64,000 nucleotides of DNA from Pictodentalium vernedei (taxonomy: Eukaryota; Mollusca; Scaphopoda; Dentaliida; Dentaliidae). Under the pieces are notes generated by a model. It was not told the DNA's origin, did not search any database, and saw only the letters and a program-made list of their open reading frames with translations. Location: the NCBI GenBank assembly GCA_031216915.1, contig CM062297.1, positions 530,122,971-530,186,970 on the forward strand, given 5' to 3'. The translations under genes and the position numbers were made by a program. Below, one piece after another: positions 33,918 to 45,892 of this stretch (the first letter of the stretch is position 1; each line of letters starts with the position of its first letter).

Positions 33918-34598
33918 TTTGTTTTTTCTGTTTCTTCAATTCACTGCGACAGACATGTTTGCTATGTTCATCAGTGGCCAAATTTTCATCTATAAAATAA
34001 CCTAAGTTTCGAACACAGCTACTATGTTTTATCATAGAACCGCCAATATTGAGGGGTAGTTTAGATATTTTTGAAAGTTGATGGGGTAGACCTATATTTA
34101 TTACTTCTGTCTTGTCATCGTTCAATTTAAGAAAGTTTTTTTAGTAATCCATGCCTTGATGTCTGAAATACAAAGTTCAATCTTACTAAATGCTTCAGAC
34201 TGAAAAGCGTGAGTAAAACTAATATACAGCTGTATGTCATCTGCATAAAAATGAAAATCAAGGCCATGGCTTCAGATAATGTCACTGAGAGGTAAAACAT
34301 AGACAGTGTACAGTAGAGGACCCAACACCAATCCTTGAGGGACGCCAAAAGGTAGTGTGACTTTGTCTTGGCGACTATCTGCCAATAAGGACACTCCGTG
34401 TGCGAGCATTAAGGTATGACGCAAACCAATTAAGTGCTCGGTCAGTAAGGCCTATTCTCACTGCAAGTCTTTCAATAAGTATTTTATGGTCTATGGTGTC
34501 AAAAGCGACGCTTAAATCCAATAAAAGGTTACAAGAATTTTTTTGAGATGTCTTAATACAGATGTTTAGACCACTGCTTGTGTCTTGAAGTGCTTTTT
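33918..34598 (-). pseudogene. CR1/L2-type LINE reverse transcriptase, broken
   Basis: On the minus strand, starting near 34595, the frame gives [20 protein letters not shown] and LNWFASYL, a stop, then TLPFGVPQGLVLGPLLY, another stop, and FHFYADDIQLYIS, followed after a frameshift near 34125 by LNDDKTEVINIG and VRNLGYFIDENL. These are RT motifs: D-AFDT-DH, GVPQG, the FYADD catalytic box and the VRNLG.-.D block typical of CR1/L2/Rex1 LINEs. Two stops and at least one frameshift make it inactive. The 3' continuation is cut by RC-2 and the 5' side by RC-8. Confidence 0.9.
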
Positions 34599-34737
34599 AT
34601 ACGCCCATTTGAAAAATGGTCGTATTGTGCAATCAGTCTCCGTCCGTCAGTCTGTATGTCTGCCTGTTAACATTCTTGGTTTCCTGGTTTCCTACCAATA
34701 ACTCCAGTTTGGATTATTTGATCTCAACCAAAGTTGG
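34599..34737 (+). mobile_element. RC-8 element start, truncated
   Basis: ATACGCCCATTTGAAAAATGG / TCGTAT foldback, CTCCGTCCGTCAGTCTG, one partial monomer (AACTCCAGTTTGGATTATTT). Cut by the TIR element end at 34738. Confidence 0.65.
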
Positions 34738-35060
34738 TACTGTATACATCCGTGTATAAGTCGCATCTTTTTGCTTGGAAAAACGGGACCAAAATTGGGG
34801 TGCGACTTATACAAAGGTAATTATTTTTCAGCAAGTTTTCAACAGCGATATGTGGACTGAAAGGGCACCAGATCGACCCATGTCGATGATTTGTATCACG
34901 ACGATTCACCTGCTTTGAAAATTTGTTTATTTTATTTTACCTCTTTGTTTCTTATTTCTGTGTTGTGCATTAACTTGATCACAAAATAAAATTTAAAAAA
35001 AAATAAATAAAAAAAAATAAAATAAAAATAGGAGATTATACTCAATGTGTTCTTGTTGAT
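34738..35060. mobile_element. Partial TIR element related to 14616-17365
   Basis: TACTGTATACATCCGTGTAT then AAGTCGCAT, and GGGGTGCGACTTATACAAAG about 40 bp in, mirror the ends of the 14616-17365 element. The far terminus is not recognised. The stretch ends in an A/T-rich run (34985-35030). Confidence 0.5.
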
Positions 35061-35065
35061 TTTTT

Positions 35066-36831
35066 AGCTCAACTTTGGTGAAGCCAAATTTGAGCTTATG
35101 CCATGGCCAGTCATCCGTCTGTCCATCAAGAAATCAATACGGCCCAGGCTAGAAGCCGTATTTATGAACCGATCTTTACGAAACTTCTTGGGTACCTTTG
35201 TTATGACCGTGAGACGAGTGTTTTTGGGTCCAATCCGAAATTCAAGTTGGCCGCTGGCGGCCATTTTGTACAGACTTAGGTGCAATCAGATTTTTGCGCA
35301 GAACTTCCATGTGAAAGCGCTGATTTTAATCATTCTTTGTATGAATGTTTAGTACCATGGGATACATCACATATAATACGGGTTTTTTTCTCGTATGTAA
35401 ATTATGCAAATTAGATTAACTTTGATGTATTTAGTGTTACTTTCAGCACTGTAAGTGCAAATGCCAATACGGCTCGGGCTAGAGACTGTATTTATCAACT
35501 GATCTTAACGAAACTTCTTGGGTACCTTTGGTATCACCTTGGCACGAGAACGAGTGTTTTGGGGTCCGGTCTGAAATTCAAGATGGCCGATTGCAGCCAT
35601 TTTGTACAAAATTAGGTGCAATCAGATTTTTGCGCAGAACTTCCACATGAAAGTGCTGATTTGACAAATTTTGTGTGTGAATGCTTAGTACCATGGGATA
35701 CATCACATATAATACGGGTTTTTTTCTTGTGCAGAAATTATGTAAATTAGATGAACTTTGATTTTTTCAGTGCTACTTACAGTAAGTACACATGTCAATA
35801 CGGCTCGGGCTAGAGGCTGTATTTATCAACCGATCTTCACAAAACTTCTTGGGTACCTCTGTTAACACCTTGGGACGAGAACGAGTGTTTCTGAGTGCGG
35901 TCCAAAATTCAAGATGGCTGCCAGTGGCCATATTGTACCAAAATTAGGTCTCATCAGTTTTTTATACACAACTTCCATACAGCTCAGGCTAGAAACTTCT
36001 TGGGTACCCTTGTTATCACTGTGGGATGAGAACGAGTGTTTTTGGGTGTGGTCCGAAATTCAAGATGGCCACCAGCAGCCATTTTGTACCAAAATTAGTG
36101 CAATCAGTTTTTTGTACAGAACTTCTGTATGAAAGTTCTGATTTGAATAAATTTTTGTATGAATGTTTAGTAAAATGGAATACATCGCTTACAGTACGGG
36201 TTTTTTTCTCGTGCAGAAATTATGCAAATTAGATGAATTTTGATTTATTTAGTGCTACTTATACACTGTAAGTGCACATGTCGATACGGCTCGGGCTAGA
36301 GGCTGTATTTATCAACCAATCTTCACGAAACTTCTTGGGTGCCTTTGTTATCACCTTGGGACGAGAACAAGTGTTTCTGAGTGCGGTCCAAAATTCAAGA
36401 TGGCTGCCAGTGGCCATTTTGTATCGAAATTAGGTCCAATCAGTTTTTTGTCACATCTTCTATACAGCTCGTATTTATGAACTGATCTTCACGAAACTTC
36501 ATGGGTACGGTACCTTTGTTTTCACCTTGGGACAGGAATGAGTGTGTTTTTATCACTGTGCTATAACAAATATTTTGGGGTTCAGTCAGACCCACTCTGG
36601 GACTCAAAAGATTTCTTTTCTAGTTTAGCATCTGACTGTCACCCACCTTTACAATACTTTACTTATACATTTGTTACAGGCTATGGTCAGTATTTATGTA
36701 CAGACTGTTACAATACTTTATATGTACCTTTGTTATCAGGTCATTACCTAGATGTTTGTCATTGCTGTGTCACATATTATACATGTACATGTCTTGACAA
36801 GTTGAACTACAATGTCATTGACACTTTCATT
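35066..36831 (+). mobile_element. RC-4 element, complete, about 5 monomers of ~330 bp
   Basis: Foldback AGCTCAACTTTGGTGAAGCC / AAATTTGAGCT after a T-run, CCGTCTGTCCATC, then ~330-bp monomers (ATACGGCTCGGGCTAGAG, CGAAACTTCTTGGGTACC, TCAAGATGGC(C/T)GCC, CACATATAATACGGG, TTATGCAAATTAGATGAA). The last part (ACAATACTTTATATGTACC) preserves the uninterrupted site used as the empty-site reference for RC-5. Its 3' end (TTGAACTACAATGTCATTGA then CACTTTCATT) is RC-1-type. Confidence 0.85.
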
Positions 36832-37448
36832 TTTTTTTCTTGGTGACCCGGTGATTGGAGGGGTGGTAAACAATCAAAAATTTGAAACCTCATGCAATTA
36901 ATTTCCTTCAAAATAATTACGGTACCTGTTCATGTCATCAACATCTCCAGTAATAATTCCCAATAGAATATTCCATGGTTGTATATCTCAACATATTTTG
37001 GATATTGGTATGAGTTATTTATGAAATACGCAAGCCACTCAAATTGTTTACACAGCCACACCACATGCATTTTTAAGGGGAATTCCTTTTGAAGAAGATT
37101 AACAAGAATCATGCAGTTACTTCCCTTTCATCAGTTGCGTGTCTCACTTCAAATAAATGCCGCGTCCCTTTGAAGATCTATCAGTGTTTGCACACGCGCG
37201 TGTGTTGGTGGAGGGGGGATACTCGCAAGAAGCAGAGTTTGTAGCCATGCTTTTTTAAGGTCTGTTATTTTGGCACAAAGTAAAAAGACCGGCAAGCCAT
37301 ATAACCATATGGTAACTATTTTTATCAAAGGGATGATAAAAAAAACACGCGCCCGACTGAATGGTATATATTCAATGGTGAAAGAAATCCTTCATATCAT
37401 TTCTTCTATCATTACTATCATATACCAAATAACTACCGAAAGTAAATT
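36832..37448 (+). other. Intron stretch before the transposase fragment, nothing recognised
   Basis: AT-rich; may include the 5' flank of a Tigger-like element but no terminal repeat is identified. Confidence 0.4.
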
Positions 37449-37819
37449 ATGGATGCCAAACGAGGTTTGAAAAAAAACGTCAAAGTTATGAGACTGGTTA
37501 CAAACTGAAAGTCATTGAGTTTGCAGAAAACAAAGGGAACAGAGCAACTGAGAGGGAATTTGAAGTAAGCGAGATGTTAGTGAGGGACTGGAGAAAAAAT
37601 AAAGATATACTCCTGGAAACCAGATGGGATAAAAGAGCAAACTGTGGTAGGACTGCAAACTGGTCCAAGTTAGAGGATGGATTATTTAGTTGGGTCGAGG
37701 ACACAAGAGCACAGGCTTTACCTGTGTCCAGGAATATGATCAGATTAAAAGCCCTGGAGCTGTCGACAAAACTGAAGTGCACAAATTTCAAGGGATCTGA
37801 TCAAGGGAATGCCAGGACG
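37449..37819 (+). pseudogene. pogo/Tigger-type transposase, N-terminal DNA-binding fragment
   Basis: After ATGGATGCCAAACGAGG, a frameshift in an A8 run moves into the frame KKRQSYETGYKLKVIEFAEN, then EREFEVSEMLVRDWRKNKD and WVEDTRAQALPVSRNMIRLK. This matches the Brinker/CENP-B-type helix-turn-helix and following HTH_CENPB domain of pogo/Tigger transposases (Y..GFKLKVI.YAE..GNRAA.REFGVSEKLVRDWRK; W....R..G..VS...IR.KA). It ends at a SINE-B insertion at 37820. The DDE catalytic domain is not seen, so the gene is non-functional. Confidence 0.88.
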
Positions 37820-37975
37820 TGAAGCAGTGCTTGTTTACTGTGGTAAACAGGCTCTGTTTTACTTGTAAAATAGGACCCAGTCACCAATGTTTGGGGTGGA
37901 ATTCCTCTAAAATGGGCAACATGGATATGAACGATTGACTAAACTTGACTTTATCTCCATGTTGCAGGCTATAAA
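37820..37975 (+). mobile_element. SINE-B, 3'-truncated
   Basis: GTGAAGCAGTGCTTGTTTAC, GGTAAACAGGCTCTG, AATAGGACCCAGTCACCAAT, CCTCTAAAATGGGCAACATG and ATCTCCATGTTG are present. The shared 3' tail (ATTAGCCATTGTGCA) is missing. It interrupts the transposase fragment. Confidence 0.8.
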
Positions 37976-38024
37976 ATTTGAGAGGAATGATTTTATCGTT
38001 CCTCTGGTGGTTATCTAAATGAAA

Positions 38025-39371
38025 CTAGAGGCTCAAGGGAGCCTAAAACCTAAAACCTGGACCAAGTTGTCCTGTAAAGGTTATGGGTGTGGAGAAAATG
38101 AAATCTGAATGAATCATATGACAGATTTGTGAGCAATTTTTTTGTCCAATTGTTTCAAATGCTCAAAAGAAAGCTTCATACCAAATACAAAATCTCTAGT
38201 CTGTGCAGTTTGGGAAATATTGGACATTTAATTTTTTTCTATTTTTAGCGCCAGGTGTTCCTACATGGGACCGCGAAATATTTGGGGCACATGAATGAAG
38301 TACTTAGGGTCAACTAATACCACATATAAAATTTTTCAGTGGAGCTCAAAAGTAAGCCCATTCCCTGGAGAGCCCAAATATGGACCTATCAACTTTCTTC
38401 GAACAACTTTTAATCTTGAACACCAGAGGAAGTTTCATAACAAATGTCAAAGCATTCCCACTTGTGATTCATGTCATGAGAAGATGATTTTATTGAATTT
38501 CACGATATTTGGGCATAAGCCCAAGCCCAAAAAAGGCAGAGATCCCATTTGAACAAAACTACAACAGAATACCCCCAAGATGATGTGGCCCATATATGTT
38601 CCAATTTGAGCCATTGGTTTGTGAGAAGATATTTTTAAAAAGGTAAACATCTAATCATTTTCCCATTGGCTTCAGGTTTAAAAAATGCTGAGTCATCATA
38701 TTTTCATAACACCAAAAACAGACCATATGACAGATTCGCCAGCAGTTTTTTTTGTCCAGTTGTTTCAACTGCTCAGAAGAAAGCTCCGTACCAAATATAA
38801 AATCTCTGGTCCGTGCAGTTTGGGAAATATTGGACGTTTCATTTTTGTTCTATTTTTAGCTCCAGGGGTTCTCATGGGGAACCGCAAAAAATTTTGGGGG
38901 CATGAATGAACTACTTAGGGTTAACTAATGCCACATATAAAATTTGGTTCAAATCGCTCCATTGGCTCTTGAAATAGAAATTTTCAGGGGAGCTCAAAAA
39001 TGAGTCCATCCCCTGGAGAGCCCAAATATGGACCGATCAACTTTCTTTGAACAACTTTTAATCTTGAACACCAGAGGAAGTTCCATACCACATATCAAAG
39101 TATTCCCACTTGTGGTTCATAAGAAGAATATTTTTAAAGAATTTCATCATATTTGGGCATAAGACCACGCCCCAAAAAAGGTGGAGACCCCATTCGAACA
39201 GAACTAAAACAGAATACCCCCAAGATGATGTGGCCCATATATGTTTCAATTTGGGCCATTGGTTTGTGAGAAGATAGTTTTGTAAAAGCTAACGTACGAT
39301 GGACGACGGAAAACGGACGACGGACTTCAAGTGATGGCAATAGCTCACACTAACTTTCAGTCAGGTGAGCT
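38025..39371 (-). mobile_element. RC-2-type element on the minus strand (only clear minus-strand copy)
   Basis: On the minus strand it starts AGCTCACCTGACTGAAAGTT / AGTGTGAGCT at 39371, followed by GTCCGTCGTCCG. Monomers are in reverse (GAGCCCAAATATGGACC on plus). It ends at the left with a hairpin AGGCTCCCTTGAGCCTCTAG then TTT (minus strand), i.e. a CTCTAG terminus. Confidence 0.75.
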
Positions 39372-39819
39372 AAAAACAGATAACCGAAAAATTGTTTGTC
39401 AGGAACTACAAACAGTTCATCAAAAAGTGTCTTATGACCTGTTGGGAATGTTCCTGTGGGAAGACCCCTCTCTTCAAACTACCTAGGATAGCTGACTCTG
39501 CCGGTGCTTTCAAAATTTTTGAACTGTCATACAGTAGGGACATCATGGATGGGTCAAAATCCAGGGGTTGTCGTTTTTTCATGCATATAATTAGAGATGA
39601 CACCTAGCAAAATTTCCACCACATGAAGTACCAAGATTACCCCGATGCTTCATTGGTGTAAATTTCTCTAGGTGTCACAGCAGATTATCTCTGAATTATA
39701 TACATGAAAAAATGACCACCCATAGATTTTGACCTGTCCACGATGGCTGTGCTGTAATTGGTCCTCTTTATTATATCCAGATGAACGGTAAATAAGTTAT
39801 CTCAAAATTCGAGATTTTT
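39372..39819 (+). other. Intron stretch, nothing recognised
   Basis: Two overlapping open frames on opposite strands near 39392-39607 are not recognised. ATAATTAGAGATGACACCTA near 39587 and TAGGTGTCAC...ATCTCTGAATTAT near 39670 form a loose inverted repeat. Confidence 0.4.
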
Positions 39820-42366
39820 AGCTCACCTGGCCTAAAAGGCCATGTGAGCCTTTTCTCATCACTTGGCGTCCGTCGTCGTCCGGCGTCTGTAAACTTTTCA
39901 CATTTTCATCTTCTCTGGAACTACTGGGCTGACATGAAAACCTGGCTGGAATGGTCTATGGGAGGTCCTCTACAAACGATCCTCATTTTGTTCCCGTCTG
40001 ATGAAAAACATGGCCGCCAGAGTCATTCTTTGATTCTGATTGGTGGATTTTCAAAAATCTTCTCTGAAACTGCCAGGCCAAATGTTTTGAAACTTCACAT
40101 AAATGATGACTGGAAACCTCTCTACCAACGATCCTCATTTAATGTTGATTGGGTCACAAACATGGCCGGAATTGCGGCTTATAGTTACTGTAGAAACCCT
40201 ATGAGAAATCACATTTTCATCTTCTTCTCTGGAACTACTGAGCTGACATGAACCAAACCTGGCAGGGATGATAGTCTATGGGAGGTCATCTACAAACGTT
40301 CTTCATTTTGATCCCATGGGTTTGAAAACATGGTCGCGGCATTCTTTGATTCTGATTGGTGGATTTTGAAAAATCTTCTCTGAAACCACAGGGCCAAATG
40401 TTTTGAAACTTTGCATGGTTGATGACTGGGACCCCCTCTACCAATGATCCTCATTTAATGTTGATTGGGTCACAAACATGGCCGCTGTTGCAACTTATAG
40501 TTACTATAGAAATCCTATAGGAAAATCACATTTTCATCTTCTCTGGAACTACTGAGCTGACATGAACCAAACCTGGTCGGAATGGTCTATGGAAGGTTCT
40601 CTACAAATGATCCTCATTTTGTTCCCATGAGTTGAAAAATATGGCCGCCAGAGGCATTCTTTGATTCTGATTGGTGGATTTTCAGAAATCTTCTTGGAAA
40701 CTGCCAGGCGAAATGTTTTGATACTTCACATAAATGATGCCTGGGACCCCCTCTACCAATGATCCTCATTTAATGTTGATCAGGTTGTAAACATGGCCAT
40801 AATTGCAGCTTATAGTTACTTTAGAAACCCTATGGAGAATCAGTTTCATTTCTCTGGAACTACTGAACCGACGTGAACCAAACTTTGCAGGAATGGTCTA
40901 TGAGAGGATGGAAATATGTGGGCACCAGAGTCAAATTTCTAATGCTTAACCCAATGCCTCTCCTGCACGAAGACCGGTACTGTCAACAAAATACTTGTTT
41001 TTAATTTTTGAAAAATCTGGTAAGGGTTAGTTCCAGTTTTCTCCACTGAGAACTGGAGAAAAAACCCAAAAATATTGTGTAGACAGTACAGGTCAAAATA
41101 AGCTGTAGCATAACTGCAATAAACTAAGTAAACTGCTGCTCCTGCACTGACAAGATCAGAATCGGACATTTTCTGGAAAGCTATCAGTGAGAGCTTTCCA
41201 GAAAATGGTGTCAGCTTCTGGTCTTATCAGTGTGGGAAGAGAAAGATACATAGTTTATTGGATTAACCTACAACTTATTTTGACTTGACCTGTAAAACAA
41301 CTTCAGCTGTAAACTAATTAAGTTACTTATCAGAAAATACTGATTGATGACAGGTGTTTGGAAAGCCTGGAAGCTTTTTGTTTATATTCATTTCCCATCA
41401 TGTCATCTTAGAAGACAGTAATTATATATATCTTTTAAAATCTGACAAAATTGGAGTAAAATGTGTTTCCTGTAACCCTTTACCTATCCAAAGCTATTTT
41501 TGAAAGAGAATACCGTCTGAAAAAAATTGTAATTTTCAAAAATATTTAACCTTCTTTTACTGATGTTTTTGTTGAAACAGAATTCATAAATGTGTGCATT
41601 TTTCAAGAAAATCTTCTTTGAAACTACAAGGCCAAATGGTTTGAAAACTTAATGTGACTGATGACTAACCCATCTACCAGTGATCCTCATTTAATCTTCA
41701 TCAGGTTGCAATTATGGCTGCAATTGTGGCCTATAGTTACTATGGAAACCCTATAGGAAATCACATTTTCATCATCTTCACTGAAAATACTGAGCCAATG
41801 TGAAGCAAACTAATTGGCATTGTGTATGAGAGGTTCTCTTCAACTGTTACTCATTTTATTCCTGTTGGGTGAAAAACGTGGCCGCCAGAAGCATTCTTTG
41901 ATTCTGATTGGTAAATTTTGAAAACTCATCTCCTCTGAAACCACAGGGCCAAATGTTTTGAAACATTGCATGGTTGATGACTGTGACACCCTCTACCAAC
42001 TTTCCTCATTTAATGTTGATCGTGTTCAAACATGGCCACAATTGCGGTTTATAGTTACTATAGAAAAAAACTATGGGAAATCACATTTTCATCTTCTCCC
42101 TGGAACTACTGAGCCGACGTGAACCAAAACTTGGCAAGAATGGTCAGTAGGAGGCCCTCTACAAACGATCCTCTTTTTGTTCCTGCTGGTTGGAAAATAT
42201 GGCCACCAGAGACATTCTATGATTCTGTTTGATGGATTCAAATGGTTTGAAACTTCACGTCATTGAAGACTGGGACACCTTATACCAATGATCCTCCTGT
42301 AATGTTGATGTAATGTTGCAAACAAGGCCAAAATTGCAGCTCATAGTTACCATGGAAAGCCACTTT
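39820..42366 (+). mobile_element. RC-9 element, ~315-bp monomers, with a foreign internal segment
   Basis: 5' hairpin AGCTCACCTGGCC / GGCCATGTGAGCC with TAAAA loop region, GTCCGTCGTCGTCCGGCG, then ~315-bp monomers: ACATTTTCATCTTCTCTGG, AACTACTGAGCTGACATGAA, AACATGGCCGCCAGAG, CATTCTTTGATTCTGATTGG, TGCCAGGCCAAATGTTTTG. A non-monomer segment (about 40910-41570) splits the array. It runs into RC-5 at 42367 with no visible 3' end. Confidence 0.7.
40910..41570. other. Non-monomer segment within RC-9, with a perfect hairpin
   Basis: CATTTTCTGGAAAGCT at 41167-41182 pairs perfectly with 41192-41207. The segment interrupts the RC-9 array; monomer sequence returns at about 41600 (AAACTACAAGGCCAAATGG). 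Its ends are not resolved. Confidence 0.55.
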
Positions 42367-42592
42367 TTATACCCCCACTTTCGAAGAAAATGGGGTGGGG
42401 GGGGGGGGGGGGGTATCCTGCATTACATGCGTCTGTCCGTCTGTGCATCCATGTGTCCGTCCATCCATCCGTGTGAGTCCATCCGAGAATATTCATAACT
42501 TTCACAACTTAAGTAAATTATTATGGAACTTGGTGTGTAATTAAATTTCCCAAGACTAGAATGATTTTCGGTGTTGTCAGATTATTATTTTT
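42367..42592 (+). mobile_element. RC-5 element start, interrupted by RC-4
   Basis: TTATACCCCCACTTTCGAAG / AAAATGGGG-GGTAT foldback with an expanded G-run (42396-42413), then CGTCTGTCCGTCTGTGCATCC. RC-4 starts in the next T-run at 42593. Confidence 0.7.
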
Positions 42593-43048
42593 AGCTCTAC
42601 TTTGGCGAAGCCAAATTTCTGCTTATGACATGGCGAGTGTTTTTGGGTTCAGTCCGAAATTCAAAATGGCCAATCGCAGCCATTTTGTACAAAATTAGGT
42701 GCAATCAGATTTTTGCACAGAACTTCCATATGGAAGCACTGATTTGAATAATTTTTTGTGTGAATGTTTAGTACCATGGGATACATCGCATATAATAGGT
42801 GTTTTTTCTCGTGCAGAAATTATGCAAATTAGATGAACTTTGATTTTTTCAGTGTTACTTACACACAGTAAGTACACATGTCAATACGGCTCGGGCTAGA
42901 GTCTGTATTTATGAACCGATCTTCACGAAACGTCTTGGGTACCTTTGTTATCACCTTGGGACGAGAACAAGTGTTTCTGGGTGTGGTCCAAAATTCAAGA
43001 TGGCTGCCAGTGGCCATTTTGTACCGAAATTAGGTCTAATCAATTTTT

Positions 43049-45892
43049 AGCTCACCTGACTTTCAGTCTGGAGAGCTATAATGATCACTCACCGTCCATC
43101 GTTCGTCGTCGTCCGTGAACATGGTGTTTGCGTCTTCTCCTCCCAAACCGCTGAACCAATTTAATTGATATTTGAGATAATAGTTTGTTATGACATTGCA
43201 ATTTGATTTTGTTCAAATCAAGTTGCCTCGCCCGTGGGTAGGGCCACACCCAAAAAGTGTGCTGAAATCTTAAAAAATCTACTTCTCATGAACCAGCAGT
43301 AGCAGAGACTTGATATTTGGTGTGCAGCTTCCTTTTGAGGTGTAGACTCAGATTTGTTCAAGAGAAGTTTGTGGGGCTATACTTGGCGTCGTTATGGGAG
43401 GGGCAACATTTTTGGCCCCGCCCAAAATTTCTTGTTTTCCAAACCGAGAGGCTGATTTGAACCAAATTTTATGTGAGGGCTTATTGGGTCATAAGTACTT
43501 AATTTATGCTGATTTTTTTTCTCTGTCGCCCCATGGGAACCGCAGGAGCTAAAAATAGAAAAAAATTAAAACGCCCATATCTCCAAAACTGCACGGCACC
43601 GAGAATTTTTATTTGGTGTGAAGCTTCCATAGGACCAACAGAAAGAATTGGTAAAAAAAAATTGCCATCGATTTTATCATAGGGTACAGTTTCGGGACTT
43701 TGAAAAAGTGCTGAGTCAGCACTTTTTAACACTGTAGGCAATGGGGAAAACATTAAAAAATCTTCTCCAGATCCAGCAGGCAGAATCTTTTGATATTTGA
43801 TATGCAACATTGTAGGGTGGATCTGATTCAAGTTTGTTCAAATCGGCCCCCTGGGTTCATATTTGGACTTAGTATAGGAGCCTGATTTCTCAAACTTAGT
43901 GCATTTCAGGCAAATTTCTTAAAAAATCTTCTTCTCCAGATCCAGCAGGCAAAATCTTTTGATATTTGGTATGCAACATTGTGGGGTGGATCTGATTCAA
44001 GTTTGTTCAAATCGGCCCCCTGGGTTTATATTTGGGCTCAGTATAGGAGCCCAAATTTGAACTTACTGCATTTCAGGCAAATTTCTTTGAAAATCTTCTT
44101 CTCCAGATCCAGCAGGCAGAATCTCTTGATATTTGGTATGCAACATTGTGGGGTGGATCTGATTCAAGTTTGTTCAAATCGGCCCCTTGGGTTTATATTT
44201 GGGCTCAGTATAGGAGCCCAAATTTGAACTTACTGCATTTCAGGCAAATTTCTTAAAAAATCATCTTCTCCAGATCCAGCAGGCAGAATCTTTTGATATT
44301 TGGTATGCAACATTGTGGGGTGGATCTGATTCTATTTTGTTCAAATCGGCTCCCTAGATTCATATTTGGGCTCACTATAGAAGCTCGAATTCGAACTTAG
44401 TGCATTTCAGGCAAATTTCTTCAAAAATCTTCTTCTCCAGATCCAGCAGGCAGAATCTTTTGATATTTGGTATGCAACATTGTGTGGTGTATCTAATTCC
44501 AGTGTGTTCAAATTGGCCTTCTGGATTCATATTTGGGCTCACTATAGAAGCCCAAATTCGAACTTAGTGCATTTCAGGCAAATTTCTTCAAAAATCTTCT
44601 CCAGATCCAGCAGGCAGAATCTTGTGATATTTGGTATGCAACATTGTGGGGTGGATCTGATTCAAGTTTGTTCAAATCGGCCTTCTGGATTCATATTTGG
44701 GCTCACTATAGAAGCCCAAATTCGAACTTAGTGCATTTCAGGCAAATTTCTTCAAAAATCTTCTCCAGATCCAGCAGGCAGAATCTTGTGATATTTGGTA
44801 TGCAACATTGTGGGGTGGATCTGATTCAAGTTTGTTCAAATCGGCCCCCTGGGTTTATATTTGGGCTCAGTATAGGAGCCCAAATTTGAACTTAGTGCAT
44901 TTCAGGCAAATTTCTTTGAAAATCTTCTTCTCAAGATCCAGCAGGCAGAATCTTGTGATATTTGGTATGCAGCATCCTTAGGGGGTGAGATTCAAGTTTG
45001 TTCAAGCCATGTCCCTAGGTCCATATTTGGGCTCACTATGGGAGCTTGAATTGTAACTTTTTTCGAAATGAGGAATTTTCTTAAAAAATCTTCTTCAGAT
45101 TGGTTTGATATGTAGTGATTAGCATCCTTTGGGGGGGGGGGGGGGGGGGGGTTCAAGTGTGTTAAAGCCAAATCCATGGGTCCATATTTGGGCTCCCTGT
45201 GGGAGACCAAATTATAACTTAGTCAATATGAGGAATTTTTCTTTAAAAATCTTCTTCAGATTCAGCAGTTGGAATGTTTTGATATTTGGCATGGAGCAAC
45301 CTTAGGGGACTGAGATTCAAGTTTGTTCAAACGAAGTCCCTTGGTTCATATTTGGGCTCACTATGGGAGCCTAAATGACAACTTAGTTCAAAATGAGGAA
45401 TTTTCTTTAAAAATCTTCAGATCCAGCAGATGAATGCTTTTGATATTTTTTATGCAGCATCCTTAGGGGGGTATGATTCAAGTTTGTTCAAGCCATGTCC
45501 CTAGGTCCATATTTGGGCTGATTGTGGGAGCTCGAATTGTAACTTGGTTCAAAATGAGGAATTTTCTTTAAAAATCTTCTTCTTCAGATCCAGCAGTCGG
45601 AATGTTTTGATATTTGGTGTGCAGAATCCTTAGGGGTGTGAGATTCAGGTTTGTTAAAGCCAAGTCCCTGGGTTCATATATGGGCTCCCTGTGGGAGCCC
45701 GAATTATGACTTAGTTCAATATGAGGAATATTCTTTAAAAATCTTTTTTTAGATCCACTGGTCAGAATATTTGGATATTTGGTTTCAGCTTTTCTTAGGA
45801 GGAGCAGATGCAACTTGTGGAAATCAATTCTCTGGGTTGATATTAAGGCTACCATGTCAGGTGAGCACCCTCAGGCCCCCTGGGGCCTCTTG
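43049..45892 (+). mobile_element. RC-2 element, complete, about 13 monomers
   Basis: 5' hairpin AGCTCACCTGACTTTCAGTC, CCGTCCATCGTTCGTCGTCG, a single-copy 5' segment (GAACCAGCAGTAGCAGAGAC...AACACTGTAGGCAATGGG), then ~164-169-bp monomers. A G-run lies at about 45132-45150. The 3' end is AGGCCCCCTGGGGCCTCTTG. The last ~310 bp are almost identical to 50892-51207. Inserted in the RC-4 T-run. Confidence 0.88.

Noticed and set aside
43979..44889. Repeated reading frames with the same peptide (SNRP..FIFGL, HFRQIS.KIF.RSSRQNL)
   Set aside because: These translate RC-2 monomers. Unit length is about 164-169 bp, not a multiple of three, so the frame is lost between units, and copies elsewhere carry stops. 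Not a repeat protein.
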